NCBI GenBank assembly: GCA_008694505.1
Contig: VZDJ01006028.1
Span: 2,047,489-2,111,488, forward strand
Reading direction: 5' to 3'
DNA length: 64,000 nt
Source: Cyanoderma ruficeps
Taxonomy: Eukaryota; Chordata; Aves; Passeriformes; Timaliidae
How positions within the stretch are numbered: position 1 is the first letter of the stretch; every line of letters starts with the position of its first letter. Of the stretch, positions 12,101 through 26,059 are shown one piece after another. A program made the translations under genes and the position numbers. The notes beneath the pieces are model-generated. The model was not told the origin of the DNA and did not search any database. It saw only the letters and a list, made by a program, of their open reading frames with translations.

Positions 12101-15100
12101 CTTGAACAAATATTGAAAATGAAGATAGTATTCTGTGACAAATATATACACCACTATATATAGAGAATATAAATGACATAAAATTTCTAAGCACATATTT
12201 TGCACAGCCTTCCAATGAGACCCATGCCAAAATATGTCTGATTAAAATTTTATTCTGGCATATATAAATACGACACACCAGAAACAGGGACAGAAAACTA
12301 ACAGATGTGGCAAAGTCATTTTTATGTTCAAATCCCAAGAACATTCCAAGTTTTCCAGGCATTTATTGCAAATTGCAATTGTATATCATGGGTCAGACTC
12401 TCTGAATATGCTAAAAAAAAAAAAAAAAAGAAATCCTAATTGCATGAACTGTGAGGATACTGCAACCTTTCAGGCTAGTGACAGACACTGCAATTTTTAG
12501 CCTGCTATCTTTGCTACAGACCGATTATTTTAACAGTGACAGAAGAAAGAAAAAGACAGAGAGACAAAGAAAAATGTGGGTTTGGAAAAAAATTATATGT
12601 CTGGCCAGAAACCTCATTGTATAAAGAGAAGTCATAAATCTTTTTCTTTGTTTTTCTTTCTGTCATGTCAATCCCAGTAATAGCGAAGTCCCCAAAAACT
12701 TGAGCATACATGTTTTTAAGTCGGCAACCAAGCAAAACATTGGATATATCCAGGTATTCATATTTGACGTTAAGCAGTATTTTAGAATGCTGTAGGTAGA
12801 AATAGGAGTTCTGGGTTTTATTTTTTTCATGGTGTTTTGAATGCCCTGTTTTTCAATTTCATGTTTCAGTGAAGGTCAGGGGCTTTCTCAATATTTTTCC
12901 CTGACAAATTATGAGTGATTTGATCTTAGCCATGTTTTTAATTTGCATGTGATGAAAAGCAGACCAAACCAAACAAAGAGGTGTTGGCTGTATCATCTGG
13001 GGTTTTAGTTAAGATATGAAATTAAAAAGAACACCTAGGAAATCAAACAAAAAGTATTAAGTTTAAGTACTTGAAATATGTTTGCCTAAACCATGAAAAC
13101 TGATTCAAGTTTTACAGAACTGTGGAAGAAATAAAGGTGTGCTTCTCTCTTGCTTTTACTTTGGCTGCAGTATCCAGTTAATGAAATGAATAGACGTCCA
13201 TATGTAGGATCATGCAATAAGATAAAAAATATTATAATTTCATCACATTTACAGAATTGTTTATTCACACACAGTAAGAGGAATAGATGATATAATAATA
13301 GATAATACATAGAAATAGGTAATACATAATATTACTTAAATGCTAGACTAATAGATCTAATTGTCACTTCATAGATTTCCAAGGCACTTTCATAATTCCA
13401 AGTGATATCAAATGCCACTAAGCATATTTTTTTCACACAAACATTAATTTTGATGTATATTTAGAATTAGAATTAGAATTGGAATGGTGTTGTACTTATA
13501 ATTAGAAGTTATTTCTGTTTAGATTTATTATTTCTAAAAAGAGGTGAGGTGTTCTGAATGTTAGGTTGAATTCTTAATCTAATCCTAATTTTTTTAATGC
13601 CATATTGTTATGAAAAACTGGAGATATATCTGATATCTTTCCTTGTCTTCATGTCTAATCACTCCATAAGTAGATTAACAAGACAAAAATTGTGGTCGTT
13701 TTTGATTCTTTTGTGACACCATCACTGGAACTGTAAGAATCTTTTAAAAGCAGTCTAAATTTTCCAAATGTTATGAAAAGTGCTATGTGGAATTTCAAGT
13801 AAGGAAATTGAAATTGCTTTCTTGTTGGTTGGTTGGTTGGTTGGTTGTTGTTTTGGGGGGGTTTGTTGTTGCTGTTGTTGTTTGTGATAATGTATTGTTG
13901 TTTGCTTTACTTTTCTAACAATTCAAGCCATAGAACAGGCTTGATTTTAAGTTTTTATAGTAAAGAAAATAAGTTATCTATGGCTGTATCTATGTCTAAT
14001 AAATTTTCACTTTTAGGAAAGTCATTCTTGGTGCATAGAGAGGATTTATGGGACACATTAGTTACACAGGTGACAATGTATTAAAAAAAAAGCCAAAAAG
14101 ACTTGAACTGTGTTTATAAAATCACTCTAGAATAATTGAAGAAGAACTAGAGCATAAAAATTTAAGAAAAAAATTTAAACAACCTATCTTTCCACTTGAA
14201 CATGTAAATGTTTAAAATAAGATTGCAAAATGGCTGTATGAAATGTTTTCATCTTCTTGCTTAATAAAATATAAAGTATATATAATGATACTGAGCACAA
14301 CTATATTAAATTAAAACTGATTAAATTATGAGAAAACCTGACTGTATATCACTCCTGAATGTAGAAAATTACAGAAAGAGCTTAAGATATTTTTTATTTT
14401 TCAAAAAAATCCAGAAGACATCAAGAATGAAAACAGTATCTTTGAGTTGCTTTGTTATACTTACAGTGCATGGCTAAGTCCTTTTTCATATGTATATTTT
14501 TTGTCATATCTGCAATTTAAAAAATCAAAATACTTTAAGTCAAGTTCTGTACCAAAGTTTCATAAAAACTTTATAGCCTTCCTTGATGCCCATTGACTTT
14601 AGCTTCAAAACTGTGGGTGTATAGAGAAAGAAAGATCCCTCTTAATTTAAATTAGCTCTTGAATACTTATGATTTCCTTGTTTGCAATATTATTTTTTAC
14701 GTGTCTCATTATTCTAAAGTTTCAAACTTAATAAAATGTCTCACATAAGAAATACCCAAATTTAATTAACATATTTAAATGTAAATCATTTGCCACCATA
14801 TTGCATCTTAGACATAATGAGCATTTTTTTTCAATTGTAACCTTAATGATTTTGTAAGAAAGCTGAAAAACATGAATGGCCTACACCTTTTATGACAGTT
14901 TTACAGAGACATAATGAATGCAGGATACAATTTATGAGAAAGTACCAAGTCAGTCAGTGCCATAAACCTTTAGTTATTACATTGTGTGTACAGCAGTGCT
15001 GATTTACATTCAGACCTCAAACAGACAACTCCAGCTAATTATTCTATTTTACTACGTAGTACATTTCCTTGGAAAAATAAAGTATTACTTTTTTGTTTGA

Positions 15101-16440
15101 TTATAGCTTTTTCCCCCTGTTTCTTTGAAAATTTTCAGGAAAGTATATTTATAGGGTCTTTTTGATTCTATTTCTATGGCTATTTTTTGATATCTAATAT
15201 GCATTCCTCCTTCCATTTATTTGAAATGAAATTTCAATAATGAAATTTTACAATATTTCTAAATATATGCAGTCCATGCTATTAATAGAACACAGACCAA
15301 AGTACAAAATGGATTGATTTTTGTAAATTCATTATTACGGTTTTGAGTTGGGGCAATAGAGATGATCAAGTATTCTTTACCAGGTATATAAATTTTCAAA
15401 TCTAACATTGATACTGTTATTTCTTGATCTTTTTATCATGTTCTCAGACTGTAGCCACAAAAGTTATGCCTCTCTCTTTTTTCTTTTTTTTCTTGAGTGT
15501 CAGATACACTTACTTCTTTCTTTTACAGTACTGCTCTAAGAATATAGTTTGTCAGTTTTCATTCACTTCATATATCTGTGCCATCCTAGCCTGAAGTAAT
15601 CAGACAGATTTCTGGCATTTTAGAGTGCACTTTAGATACTGTATATCCATCAACAAAACATGAAAGACTCTCAAAGTACGTGAAAATATTGATTGTTTTT
15701 AGCAAATAAAACTGACAGTAGTGGAAAAGTGATGGAACCATCACTAGTCAATTGTGCAAGGAAAATTTTAAGAGATCAAGGACAAAAGTTGTTTGATTCA
15801 GAATATTGAGAGCAGGAGTATTTGAAGTATCACAGTGATTTTTGGCATGCCTTGACATGTCATAGAGTCTGCTGTAACAGTTTGTGCATCATCCAAAAGG
15901 AGATTCATGTGCTGGAAGTTTGTCTGGTGACAGATGCAAGTTCTCACTTCTTTAGTCTGACATTTGACTTCAGCATCATTAGCTTCTCCAGAAGTTTCTC
16001 CTTCATACATTGCATATAGTTTGGCACTTTGAACAAACAAAAACACACTTAGATGGTAACTGATCTGATTTGCAACTTTAGAGGTTATTTATGAAAAGGT
16101 GGAACTGTACTGACATTATAAACCCCAGAGGAAATTTAGCAACTATTTAAAGTGGCAATACAGAATATATATATTATAGGACAGTGCACTGCTGATACAG
16201 GGGTTAGCACCTTCCTTTCAGGAGGTGGTGCCTCTTTGTTACTATTCTTGTATTAAATGTGCATTTACTTTTACACAGAAGAAAGCACTCAAGATTTGTA
16301 GATGTGCCTGGCTGAAAAAGAATGACAAAAGCCAAAAGAATAATAAAAAAGAAAAAGCTCAGAAAAAATTTTTAGCAGACTGCAGACTAGACATGGAAAT
16401 TGGTATATATTTTGCCCCTGTAATAACAGAAATAGAAGAT
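9127..16440. other. Unique AT-rich non-coding DNA
   Basis: Over 7 kb without a recognisable gene, exon, RNA or retroelement. Simple features are poly(A) runs near 11552-11567 and 12412-12429, a (ttagaa)n patch at 13463-13486 and a (GGTT)n/(GTT)n patch at 13826-13890. All open frames are short and unremarkable. Confidence 0.65.
13826..13890. repeat. (GGTT)n then (GTT)n microsatellite
   Basis: Five GGTT units are followed by a G-run and several GTT units. An open frame starting inside it is an artefact. Confidence 0.85.
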
Positions 16441-16960
16441 GAAAGGGAAAGGAAAGGGGATCACCAGTTCTGGGTGCAGCCTGGGTCCAGCCAGTAGGGT
16501 GTCCAAGTTCCTGGTGGTACCACTCAAGCTTTGTGGGGTTACCTTCCTATAGGCAAATTTTCCTTGTTCTGGGATTAGCATTCTCACTCTTCATGTAAAT
16601 AAGTGACCACTCCAGTCTTCTGGACCTTCCCGGAAATGGGTTGGGTTGCTCTGAGGGTCTTTTGGTGGTCTTGATCCCCCTTTATTGGTTCTGACCACTC
16701 CTTGACCCAACTTCTGCACTTGCACTGTTTGTTGTGTGGCCACCACGGAACTGAACTGGAAAATTGGTTTCAGAAAAGTGCTGCTATACCTTCGTGCAGC
16801 CCTCCTTTCCCAGCAGATCCTGAGCTAACTTGCTCACTTGAATGGTCAGCAATGTGTGAGGTGTAGCAATGCATTAACTCCTTACTGTAGACTCCTACGT
16901 CTACCCAGAATTTCAATCAACCCTCTTTCATAACAAAGCGCTAGTCTCACTAACAAATGA
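16441..16960. other. GC-richer unclassified block
   Basis: This stretch stands out from its AT-rich flanks, with several CCAG/CTGG and CCACC motifs, but contains no frame I recognise and no LTR termini. It may be an old retroelement fragment. I cannot assign a family. Confidence 0.3.
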
Positions 16961-17599
16961 TATGGTGACTGGATAAAAGCTTTTTCCATGTTTTCATAAA
17001 AAATAACCAACAAAAAATTTAAGTAGTTATAAAATTGAGAAATCCATTCATATTAAAATATGATAGATGAATTCTAGACAGCCTAAAATTCAGTCACTTC
17101 TCACTAGACTGTCTCTCAATTTTACTTTTTTTCTTCTGTTTGCCTGTCTGACTCCTGATCTTTCCTGTCCTGTCTTCCAAACTCTTTCTGATGCACAAAT
17201 TCTTATTCTACTCTACTCAGTTCTGTGAGCTGAATATAATGGAATTTATTTTTCTCTGAAATTTTACTGACATCTGGTTATAGTCTTGCCTCAAAAAATG
17301 AGCTGTCATCTCTTTTGTTTTTCCTGATTCCTCCTTTCAGATTAAAATGGAGATGGTATCTGATATACCCACCATGAATTTTCACCATAAATCAAGATAT
17401 TCTTTAGGTCTCACTGCATCCTTCCTGGTCTCTGTAGCATGCATAGAACCACTGATGCTGCATATACTTAGGTAGTTTTGCTGATTTCCTGCAACACAGC
17501 ATTTCCCTCTTGCAGGTTGTTGGCAGTCACAAGATTAGACTTTAGACCTCCACGAAGGGAGGCAAAGTAGTAGGGGTAACAGAGGAGGCTGTGTCAACG
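16961..17599. other. Unique non-coding DNA
   Basis: Nothing recognisable on either strand. Confidence 0.55.
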
Positions 17600-17965
17600 T
17601 GTATCATGTCATCACAGTGCCAGAACTGTGAGTGAAGACATGAGGTGGATTGGAAACTGGTTGAGCTGCCCAATTCAGAGGGTGCTGATCAGCAGAAACA
17701 TGGCATCCATCTGGAAACGTGTCACTAGTGGTGTACTCCGGAGTCCATCCGTACCTAGTGGTGTACTCCGGAATCCATCTGGAGCCCACTTCTTTTTGCA
17801 CATCTACATGAATGACATTAACAATGGGATGCACCCTCAGCAAGTTTGCAAACAAGACAAAACTGGGAGTAGTCCATACACCAGATGGGTTTGCTGCCAG
17901 CTAGACCAGAGTGACTTCAAAAGGTTGGAGAAATGGGTAAACAGAAATCTCAGAAACTGAGCAAA
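17600..17965 (+). mobile_element. CR1 LINE fragment (central reverse transcriptase), truncated at both ends
   Basis: The open frame at 17628-17960 translates to a degenerate middle part of CR1 ORF2 (reverse transcriptase). It has a RWIGNWL segment, a VTSGV segment matching the conserved SGVPQGS region, a NDINNG segment matching FINDLDEG, and a C-terminal RLEKWVNRNL segment. The catalytic YADD/FADD-type box is disrupted: the expected place reads VCKQDKT. A 30-bp tandem duplication at 17725-17784 repeats the SGV segment. The 5' part of ORF2 and the whole 3' UTR are missing, so this is a dead fragment. It is listed as a mobile element, not a gene. Confidence 0.8.
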
Positions 17966-20900
17966 GGTAGGAAATGTAGAGAATCAGCAATGTCGGCTTG
18001 TTTTGCACCTCTTCTATTTTTCTCATGGCTGGCAAAGTAAGTTAGTCAATTTGATATTTTTCTGTATTATCCCATTGCAATTCAGAAGATTCTGGCTTTG
18101 AGTTCAAAGGGGCATAAATCAAAGTGCATGTTTTTGTGAAATTTATTCTGACTTAGGAGACAACAAAATTAAAATATTTTCTGGGTTTTCTTCCCATTTT
18201 TATTTGCTTCAACCTCGGTGTTCCTCCCCGATGCACTTTTATTATGTTTTCTGAATAAAAACTTAAGTGGTGACTTCTGAAATACCCATCCGATTACCTT
18301 TTAAAGTTTTTACTTATAATGGTGGGTTCTTGATGTCTTTTATAATGCAAATAGGAGAGGATGACAAAACCTCAAAAAGATGTCTTGTGGAAAAAGTATA
18401 ATTAATAATTCTCAGTAGGTTGTCTTCATTTTGATAGGTTCTTTGATTTCATGTTACATTTTGTAGTGAACCATAGACTGTCCAATTATAAAAGGAATGA
18501 TTTCCCAAAAGAATAGTGTAGAAAATGTCTTAAAGAAGTATCAACATCTTGCAACTGGGACAGAATCCCCATCCACCATCTTCCTTCTTTAAGGTAACAA
18601 AGTAAGGATGTGACAGTTAACATGACGTAGCAATGTATGACCTTGCAGTCTTGTCAGCTAGAAAGCAAAAGGAAGCCAGAAGAGTTACTTGTTCTCTATA
18701 AACCTATTCTGGAAGGAAAAAAAAATCAACATCTTAACATCACAAATGCTACTGAGTAACCCAAAAATTCAAATACAGATCAAATCACATTTTCTCTAAT
18801 AATAGAAACCTCTTACAAGGATAAGAGTAAATTTTTTTTTCAATGCAATTGGTTTCTTTTACAAATAGCATTTTAGAAATTTTATGTGTAACTGCACAGT
18901 ATCCTAGTTGCAGCCAAAGCTTACCAAAAATATATGATGATTGAAGAAGTTAACTACTGTAAAACACTGCAACTGCATTTTTAGAACTCAGCAATAATAG
19001 AGTTTAGCCAAAAATAGATTTTATGATTTGGAAAAACATCTTTGAAAGATGACCAAAATGCTTCTTTGGTCTGTAGTATCTGTCCAAGGTCTCATCTACT
19101 AACAGGAGTAGCTGAATGAAAACACGAAGCACAAGAAAAGGAATTTAAGTTCTCACCTGGATTCCTGGATATTCTCACCTCAGGTTTCCTGGATGAGAAC
19201 AAAGGGTCTGATGCCTCCAGTCACCTGAGACACACAGCATAGAAAATTCTGAAATTTCCTACAGAAAAGAGCTTAATATTTTAAGTCATGTTGGAAAGAC
19301 AACTGTTTTCTTTGTAGCCATCAATGTGTCAATAAAACACTTTTCTGGAGTGCAAGAGAATTGTATTTGAATTGCTAAGGCTTGAACCATATTTGTTATC
19401 ATGCTCTATGCAGATCTTCTCCTGCTTATTTTTATATCAGTTTGTGTTGACCACAACAGCTCAGTCTGCACTATTCTTTACAGCTCCAAAGTCAAGTAAT
19501 CTGTGGAATGAAACCTTGAATTTTACCCCAGAGCTGTATTCATCATCTCTCCTCAGCTATATCCAGCTAGCTCCTGGAATCAGCTAGGGATCTAGCTGAA
19601 AAATTTTATTTTGATATATTCCATAATAACATTATATTTTACCATGTTTATCACTGATGATATAACTGTTTACATAACTAAGAGAGTTAATGGGTTTACT
19701 TTATTACTTTTTATCACAGTGCTTTTCTTAATAATCCTTTAGTGATGAAACTGTGATCAGATAAGCAATTGCTGCTTCATAAGAGAATTCATTCAAGTGG
19801 CCATTAGGTCACTGATCTCTCTTAGAATTTTTCCTGTGGCCTGAAGCTTTGAGAAAGCGAGTTAGTTATGATAATTGCAAGGAATATTATGATAACCATG
19901 AAGAGTTTTTATTTGTTTTTATATTGTTATCTAATGGATGTTATTGGTGAGTAAAATGGCATGACTATCATCTTGCATGTGTTGTTCTTTCATATTTTCC
20001 TCAGAAAGAGGCCTTTGTGGCAGATTTTATCCTAACAGGGAAATAATTTTTTATGTATACTGTAACACACGTAGTTTAAGGTTGTTGCATGTAGTGCATA
20101 TACATATATGGTACTGTATATATTAAAGCTCAGAGCTATATGTGCTACATTTGGAACTGAAATCCCCGTGGTGTCCTGAAGAAATTATTTATCTCATTTC
20201 TCTTTCAATCTCCAAGGAAACACCTTTCCTGGCAAAGGCAGAGGTAGACTTTTACCTTTACCATGAAAAACACTGTTACATGTGTTGCTCATTCTAGCTG
20301 TTTTTCAGAACTTCAGAACGTTTAGCTATTCTGCATTCTAGTTTTAAATGGAAGAACATGTTTTGAACTTGACACAAATCTGGTTGTTTGAGAGGTGTAA
20401 TAAAGCAAGGAGAGAGGAAAAAAAAACATCTAGGGCAATTACTCAATAGGAAACAAATAACTGGAACGCAGTAATGTTGAAAAAGATATGTAGTTGACTG
20501 ATGGAGAAATGGTCCGAGGTCCCAGTACTATGTAGAGGATTAAGAAGCTACACACTGAATATAAAAGACCCAATGTTGCTCTACATGGTACAGTTTTGAA
20601 TGTAGCAAAAGGAATTGGGAGAAAAAGCCTGTGGGACAAGGAAACTTGTCGATAGAAGGGCAGCTTCAGTGATCCAGTTATGGAGGAAAAGGTGCACAAG
20701 AAAAGAACTAAGGGCTGACTGATATAAACACTGATGAAATTATCAATGAAAGATCAGTAGCATATAATACATAATGTGCTCACCTACACACACCAAGCAA
20801 CAGGGGGATTATTACTCTGCAATAGGATTAAATAAGAGAATAATAATTTGAAAATAAATCAAATTAGGCTGTCTATCATACAGTGATGCCTATCAAGTGA

Positions 20901-21114
20901 ATATCTGGAAACTATAAAAACACCTCTCTGGAGTTTTTTATCCTCACCTGGCTATATACTTCCATGAAACTTGTAAGAATTTAATATTTTTCTACCTTTC
21001 ACTCACTGAACGATTTTTCAAACAGAAGGAAGATAAACACAAGAAGAGTATGAAATGGTGATATGTAGCTTTTATAATACTGGCTCATGGTCCTTATGCC
21101 AAAGGCCATTTTTC
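17966..21114. other. Unique AT-rich non-coding DNA
   Basis: No gene or repeat family recognised. At 19152-19195 an imperfect repeat of ctcacct...cctggat occurs twice. Other open frames are short and featureless. Confidence 0.65.
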
Positions 21115-21123
21115 TACAAGTAT
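21115..21123. repeat. 9-bp flanking direct repeat, left copy
   Basis: tacaagtat here is repeated exactly at 21639-21647 on the other side of the LTR. It is longer than the usual 4-6 bp of an LTR target duplication. Confidence 0.7.
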
Positions 21124-21638
21124 GCAGGTGTTGGGTGCTGCTGACCGGCTAGCTCGTTCACCGGTCCGCATATAAGGGGTACAGCCTTGTACCTTTTTGG
21201 TTTGGTGGGTCTGAACCTCAGGCTGAAACAGGGTAAATGGCATGGAAGAAGGAAGACTCTCACGTGGGTAGCAACCAGATTTATTCCACCCAGAGACCCA
21301 CCTGAAGAGTGAGTTCTGGGCTTTGGGTTTCAGGTTAAACGCCAGCGATGTAGACAGAGCAGGGGAAAGCCTAGAACCTGTGGGGGGGGAGTGACCAAGA
21401 ACTGGGGACAATTAGCAGAACAATATATGAATATAAAGGAGTGGAGAATTTGAGACTCATCCTGAAGCCTCACTAGAACCTTTCAGGCTTTAGGGAGGGA
21501 TGGCAGAGTGATTGATGAGACCTATCACCAGGGAAAGGTCACAGGGGGTTTGGGCATGGGGGTGTAGGAACAAACCATTATAAAACAGATAACAAAAGCA
21601 TACAGAATTTTGGGAAACCCAAAATGCGCACCAAAACA
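21124..21638 (-). mobile_element. Solo LTR, family B
   Basis: On the minus strand this begins TGTTTTGG and aligns through its length with the plus-strand LTR at 57827-58360. Shared blocks include the ccaaaaca/acccaaaa opening, the gttcctacacccc segment, the segment around the polyadenylation signal, gtttcagcctgagg, and gagctagccgg. The minus strand carries AATAAA (21280-21285 on the plus strand reads tttatt), where the 58 kb copy has GATAAA. This fixes the sense strand of both. The U5 end does not finish in CA next to the flanking repeat. No viral genes are present. Confidence 0.82.
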
Positions 21639-21647
21639 TACAAGTAT
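21639..21647. repeat. 9-bp flanking direct repeat, right copy
   Basis: tacaagtat, identical to 21115-21123, directly follows the LTR terminus CCAAAACA. Confidence 0.7.
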
Positions 21648-22019
21648 CCCAAATTACTTTTAAGGCATTTTTCCTTACTGCCAAGGGAATGTTTTCACTT
21701 TGGTTTTCATGTCACATCTAAATGCCATATCTAGCCAAATATTTAAATGTTCTTAAGACCTTAGTTCAATGACTATTCAAATTGTGCTGTCAGATGATTC
21801 AGGTATTTTCCTTTCATAACAGTTTCTGACTTTCTTGAAAAATTTGTTGCCAAGTATCAACCAGAAACTCTTCAGCTAAAGAAAGGGAAAATAGTTTGTC
21901 ACATAATGTCATATATCCTTCTGTCTTTGTATTGACTTATGAAGAATCTCTCTGGTTTAAACATAGTTACAGCCGTAGCAGGACTTTTGCCTCTGCCACA
22001 GGAAAGCTTTTCTACTGTT

Positions 22020-22673
22020 TGTTAGCTGGTGCAGTAACTCAGGGCATCTTGTTTTAATATAAGCCCCGCATAAGCCCTGGTGAAGGACAGTTTGCCTTCT
22101 AGTGAGTTATTTTGGCACCAAGGGATTGGTGCTTTCAGCTGACAGTAAGCATCTTGCTGTGGAAGCAGATACGGGAAGATAAGATGGAATTTCTGACTGA
22201 CAGACATTTCACCTTACAAACTATAAAAGCTACACTTTCACAAAGCAGAAATCTTCTGCACATTTCCTGGAATGTGTGGAGCCTTTCATGGTGACTTTCA
22301 TGGTTACTCTTCCAGAGGTAAAGTGAAAGGACTCTGTGTACACCGTCATCAACTCGGTGGCAAGTTACATTGACTCCTAACCTGTACTATTTCTGCGCTA
22401 GCCATAAATAGGTACCGTTATGTTGTGCACTGTATACTGTAATCTACTAGTAGTTCTTTTGTTCTATACTGTGTAGTAAGTAACTGTTTAAGGCCTTTTG
22501 TCTGTTAATCTCCTGTCTATTCAATAAATAACTCATTTTATAGCAGACCTGATCAGCCATTCTTGAGAACTTGCAAGCCAGAACAATTTTGGTGCAGGTC
22601 ACCTAAGTAGAGCTGCTGCCAAAATCTGGACCTAAGGCAGGGCTTGTCTAAAGCTCTCACTTGATCCATAACA
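22020..22673 (+). mobile_element. Probable ERVL-type solo LTR
   Basis: The segment opens TGTTAGC and closes CATAACA, forming the short inverted ends expected of an LTR. It contains a TATA-like cataaata at 22403-22410 and AATAAA at 22523-22528 about 115 bp downstream, followed by a GC-richer U5-like tail with agccagaacaatttt. No target duplication is evident and no second copy lies in this window, so the boundaries are approximate. An open frame at 22112-22294 is not meaningful. Confidence 0.55.
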
Positions 22674-25600
22674 ACAGCATAAGGTATTTGATTGCTATAC
22701 TGGACCATCATGCGAATACATTTTGACTGCTTATGTGTGCAAAGTTACTTCATTTTTTTTTCAAACTCCATTACAGACAGACAAACCCACTGACACCAGC
22801 AGAGATATACAATCCAGAACAGAATTTATTCTTAAATGTTAAAGCTATTAAACAGAAGAAAAAGTCAAAATTATTTCTGTCAAACATTTGGGTCCTTCCT
22901 CTTATGGCCATTTTCCAACCTTATCATAGCAAAAGCACTGCTCACCCTGTTTAGGAAGATAGTAATTATTCCTTGTCAATTATATTCTCAATCACTGAAC
23001 TATAAACAGTTGGTGGTGCATAGCCATCATGCAGTTTAAAATTATAGTACACTTTCTTCCTTTTTTTTTAATTTCCACATGTTCACTAAATTTCTTGCCA
23101 TAAAAATACCTTATCCTGCCTCTAAAACTGCTAAATAAAACTAGGAGAAATTATACAACAGTCTGGAATTATAATGATGGTTATGCATCACCAGCTGCTT
23201 GTAGCTCAGTGATTTCATGTCTAATCCACAAGGGAAAATTGCCTCTCCCTGTATAAGGTGAATTGTTTTCTCACTCTCACAAAACCACTCCTGCCTCTAA
23301 ATATATATTAAAAAAAAAGATATAATTTGATTTTAATAGTTTTCGGTACCTAATTTTTCCAAACGTATAAAAATAAACAAATTATTAGTTTGTTTTCAAA
23401 GAATATATTAATAGTAACTACTAATGAGAATATTTACAAATTTTAAAGTGTGTGCTAACTATTACAAATTAAGATATGCATTTTTGTCTACATATTTTAT
23501 TCTGACTTTATAACATAAAATAAAATTCCATGTTTACTACTTACAGACTTTATTTTGCAGAAAGCATGATTTTCTGGACAAGACTGACAATTGAGTCATC
23601 TATAACACCTGTTAATGCGCATAAGGGAAACTACTTAAAAGGGAGTTTCATTAGGCTGGAAACTGCCTAAAAAGCAACACAAATTGCTTCATTACTATCA
23701 TGTCACTCTCCCATATCACTCACCCAAGGAGAGATGGGGATAGGTTGGAGCCCTAGGGTGCTCAAACTGTGAGATCTAAAATTTCACAAAATGTCAAATG
23801 AAAACTTAAAGCACAGGATAAAAGCAAAAGAATAGCACAAATTGTGAGTGTATCTCCAGAGGCAAAGACACTGATTCTCACATTGTTTACACCAAGTTCA
23901 GTGAAGCAACGTAATAAGTCTCTCAGAAGCTAATAGGGTTCAAAGTCAGATCCAGGTTTTCTTTATTTAAATAATGTGCTTTCACAGAACTGATAAGACA
24001 GGGATAAATGTAACTTACTAATGTGATAAGAAGCTGTTTCTCCAGAAAGTTCACTTCATGTATATATGAAGTGTTTAATAGTGACCTTTGCACAAATATA
24101 TATTCTGCACTCATGTTCAAGCATTAGTGAGAGAGCAAACAACTAGATCAGCTTCCCTGAAATTCTTATGCTCCTTCAGATCTTTGCTAACTCTAAACAG
24201 GTTCATATCAACTAAGTTGTCTAATGATTTTGAAATCCAGGCTTTGAGGAAGCAGTTTTCTCTTAAAATATTTAGCAATAAAATATTGTGTGGGGACTCC
24301 CTTATTTGGTTTTGTTTGCTTGTTTACTTGTTTTTATTTGATTGCTTTGTTTAGGTTATCTCCCACAGGGTTTTCCCATTTCAATACAAGTATGATTTTT
24401 CAGCAGCATTTTTCTCTTACAAAACATGTAAGGACCACTGAGTATTTACCTTAGTTCTTTCTTCTAAGATACTTTCTTGTATCTAGAAAATATCCTCAAG
24501 CCATGAACTATTTCAGAAGTTTTGCAAGCTGCATTCACAAGAGATTTTTTGTGAAGTAAAAATCTGATAGCCCAATGCAAATTAGAGTAAAAGTTTCTGA
24601 AAAAGAAAGAAATAATATGTTGGTATTCTAGAGTCTTTGGCTGACATTTTGTATATTGCCTTTGAAAATCTTTTTTCATTATCAAACCCTATAATTACAT
24701 GTATCCACATACTTAGAAGATTCCAAATACTACTAATACAAACTGAGGCTTTACGGCTGAGGAAATTGAAATCTATCTCTTCTCTCTTATCATTAACATC
24801 TTTAATCAGCCTTCATATGTAATAATCACAAAGTATTCTTTTAAAACAAAGAATGGGTTAAACATAGAAAGAAAAGCAGAGACCATTAATGTTAATAAGG
24901 GAAAAAGTGTTTCCTGGACTTGATGTTTTCTTTAAAATCTTGTGCAATTGTCTATGAAATGTTGTATGCTCATCTTTCCATAAGAAGAGTATCATTTTTT
25001 GCCTACATCATTAAAACTTCCAGACATAAAAATCTATGCATACATTACTATGCTCTACACCTACATATATCCCTGTATGACACTTTTTTCTTTACAATAT
25101 ATATTTTAGGGATTTTTACACTCCCACTGTGGCAAAATGAGTACATTGTTGTTGAAGACATCTCCTTATGCATAAATGCATATTGTTCACAATTCCTGAT
25201 AACATCATCCTTCCAATGATTTGTAGAATAGATATTGTTGCATTTTTCCAGATCACATTTCTAGTTGCTTACATGAACTTTTTAACTAGGGCTGAATGAT
25301 ATGTAAACCCAAGCAAAGGATAATTCTATCTAAACCATGTGCCCAAAATGCTGTTTAAATGTCTATTCCTTCTTCCCATGGAGGAACAGACACTGCAAAA
25401 TAGGAAGCCATGTCAAGTTTGAAGCAATGAGCATGTCGTGAAATACAGTGCTTTTCTAATTTCAACACTGTGTAGTAATATGCTAGTAAGCTGTTTGATT
25501 TTTTCCTAAATTTATATTGTAAAATCATGCAAGATGTGTTGCCATCAAGTGATTTAAGTACAGCATGTTGGAGATAGAGTTGGTGACACTGCAGAGGAAA

Positions 25601-26059
25601 AGCCAATCTGCAGGGCAAGGAACAAAGATGAGACCACAAGGAATAAGATAAAAAAGGGATTTATTGTGTTTAAAATGGAGGTCAGTATGCTGATCTGACT
25701 GAGCCTTGTGCTTGATCATGACAGTTTGTCCTGTCTTCTTATTAAATTCCTCCTTGTTATCCTTGTATCATCTCACACTCTATCCCATGCGTGTGCTGTT
25801 GCAAGAACAGAGTGGTGGTTACTGGGAGAACAGGGATGTGTGGCCTGGGTGCCAATTTTTGGCATCAGTTACAGGAGTAAGGGGAATACCTGTGACTGGA
25901 ATGGGTGGGGTCTTTAACCTTCAGCCACAGTGGGGGAATGGTGTGTGTCCCAAAAAACAGCTTTTGGGAGTGAGGAACATGAGTGGCATGTGAGGAGTTC
26001 CGCAGCAGTGGAGTGGGGCAATGGGTTTGCATGCTTGGGTTTCGGTAATGGAGGAGGGG
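22674..26059. other. Unique AT-rich non-coding DNA
   Basis: No gene or retroelement recognised. An 8-bp-arm hairpin (cacttcat / atgaagtg, loop gtatat) lies at 24052-24073. Many small open frames at 24.0-25.7 kb are AT-driven. From about 25700 the sequence becomes GC-richer as it approaches the next element. Confidence 0.6.
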
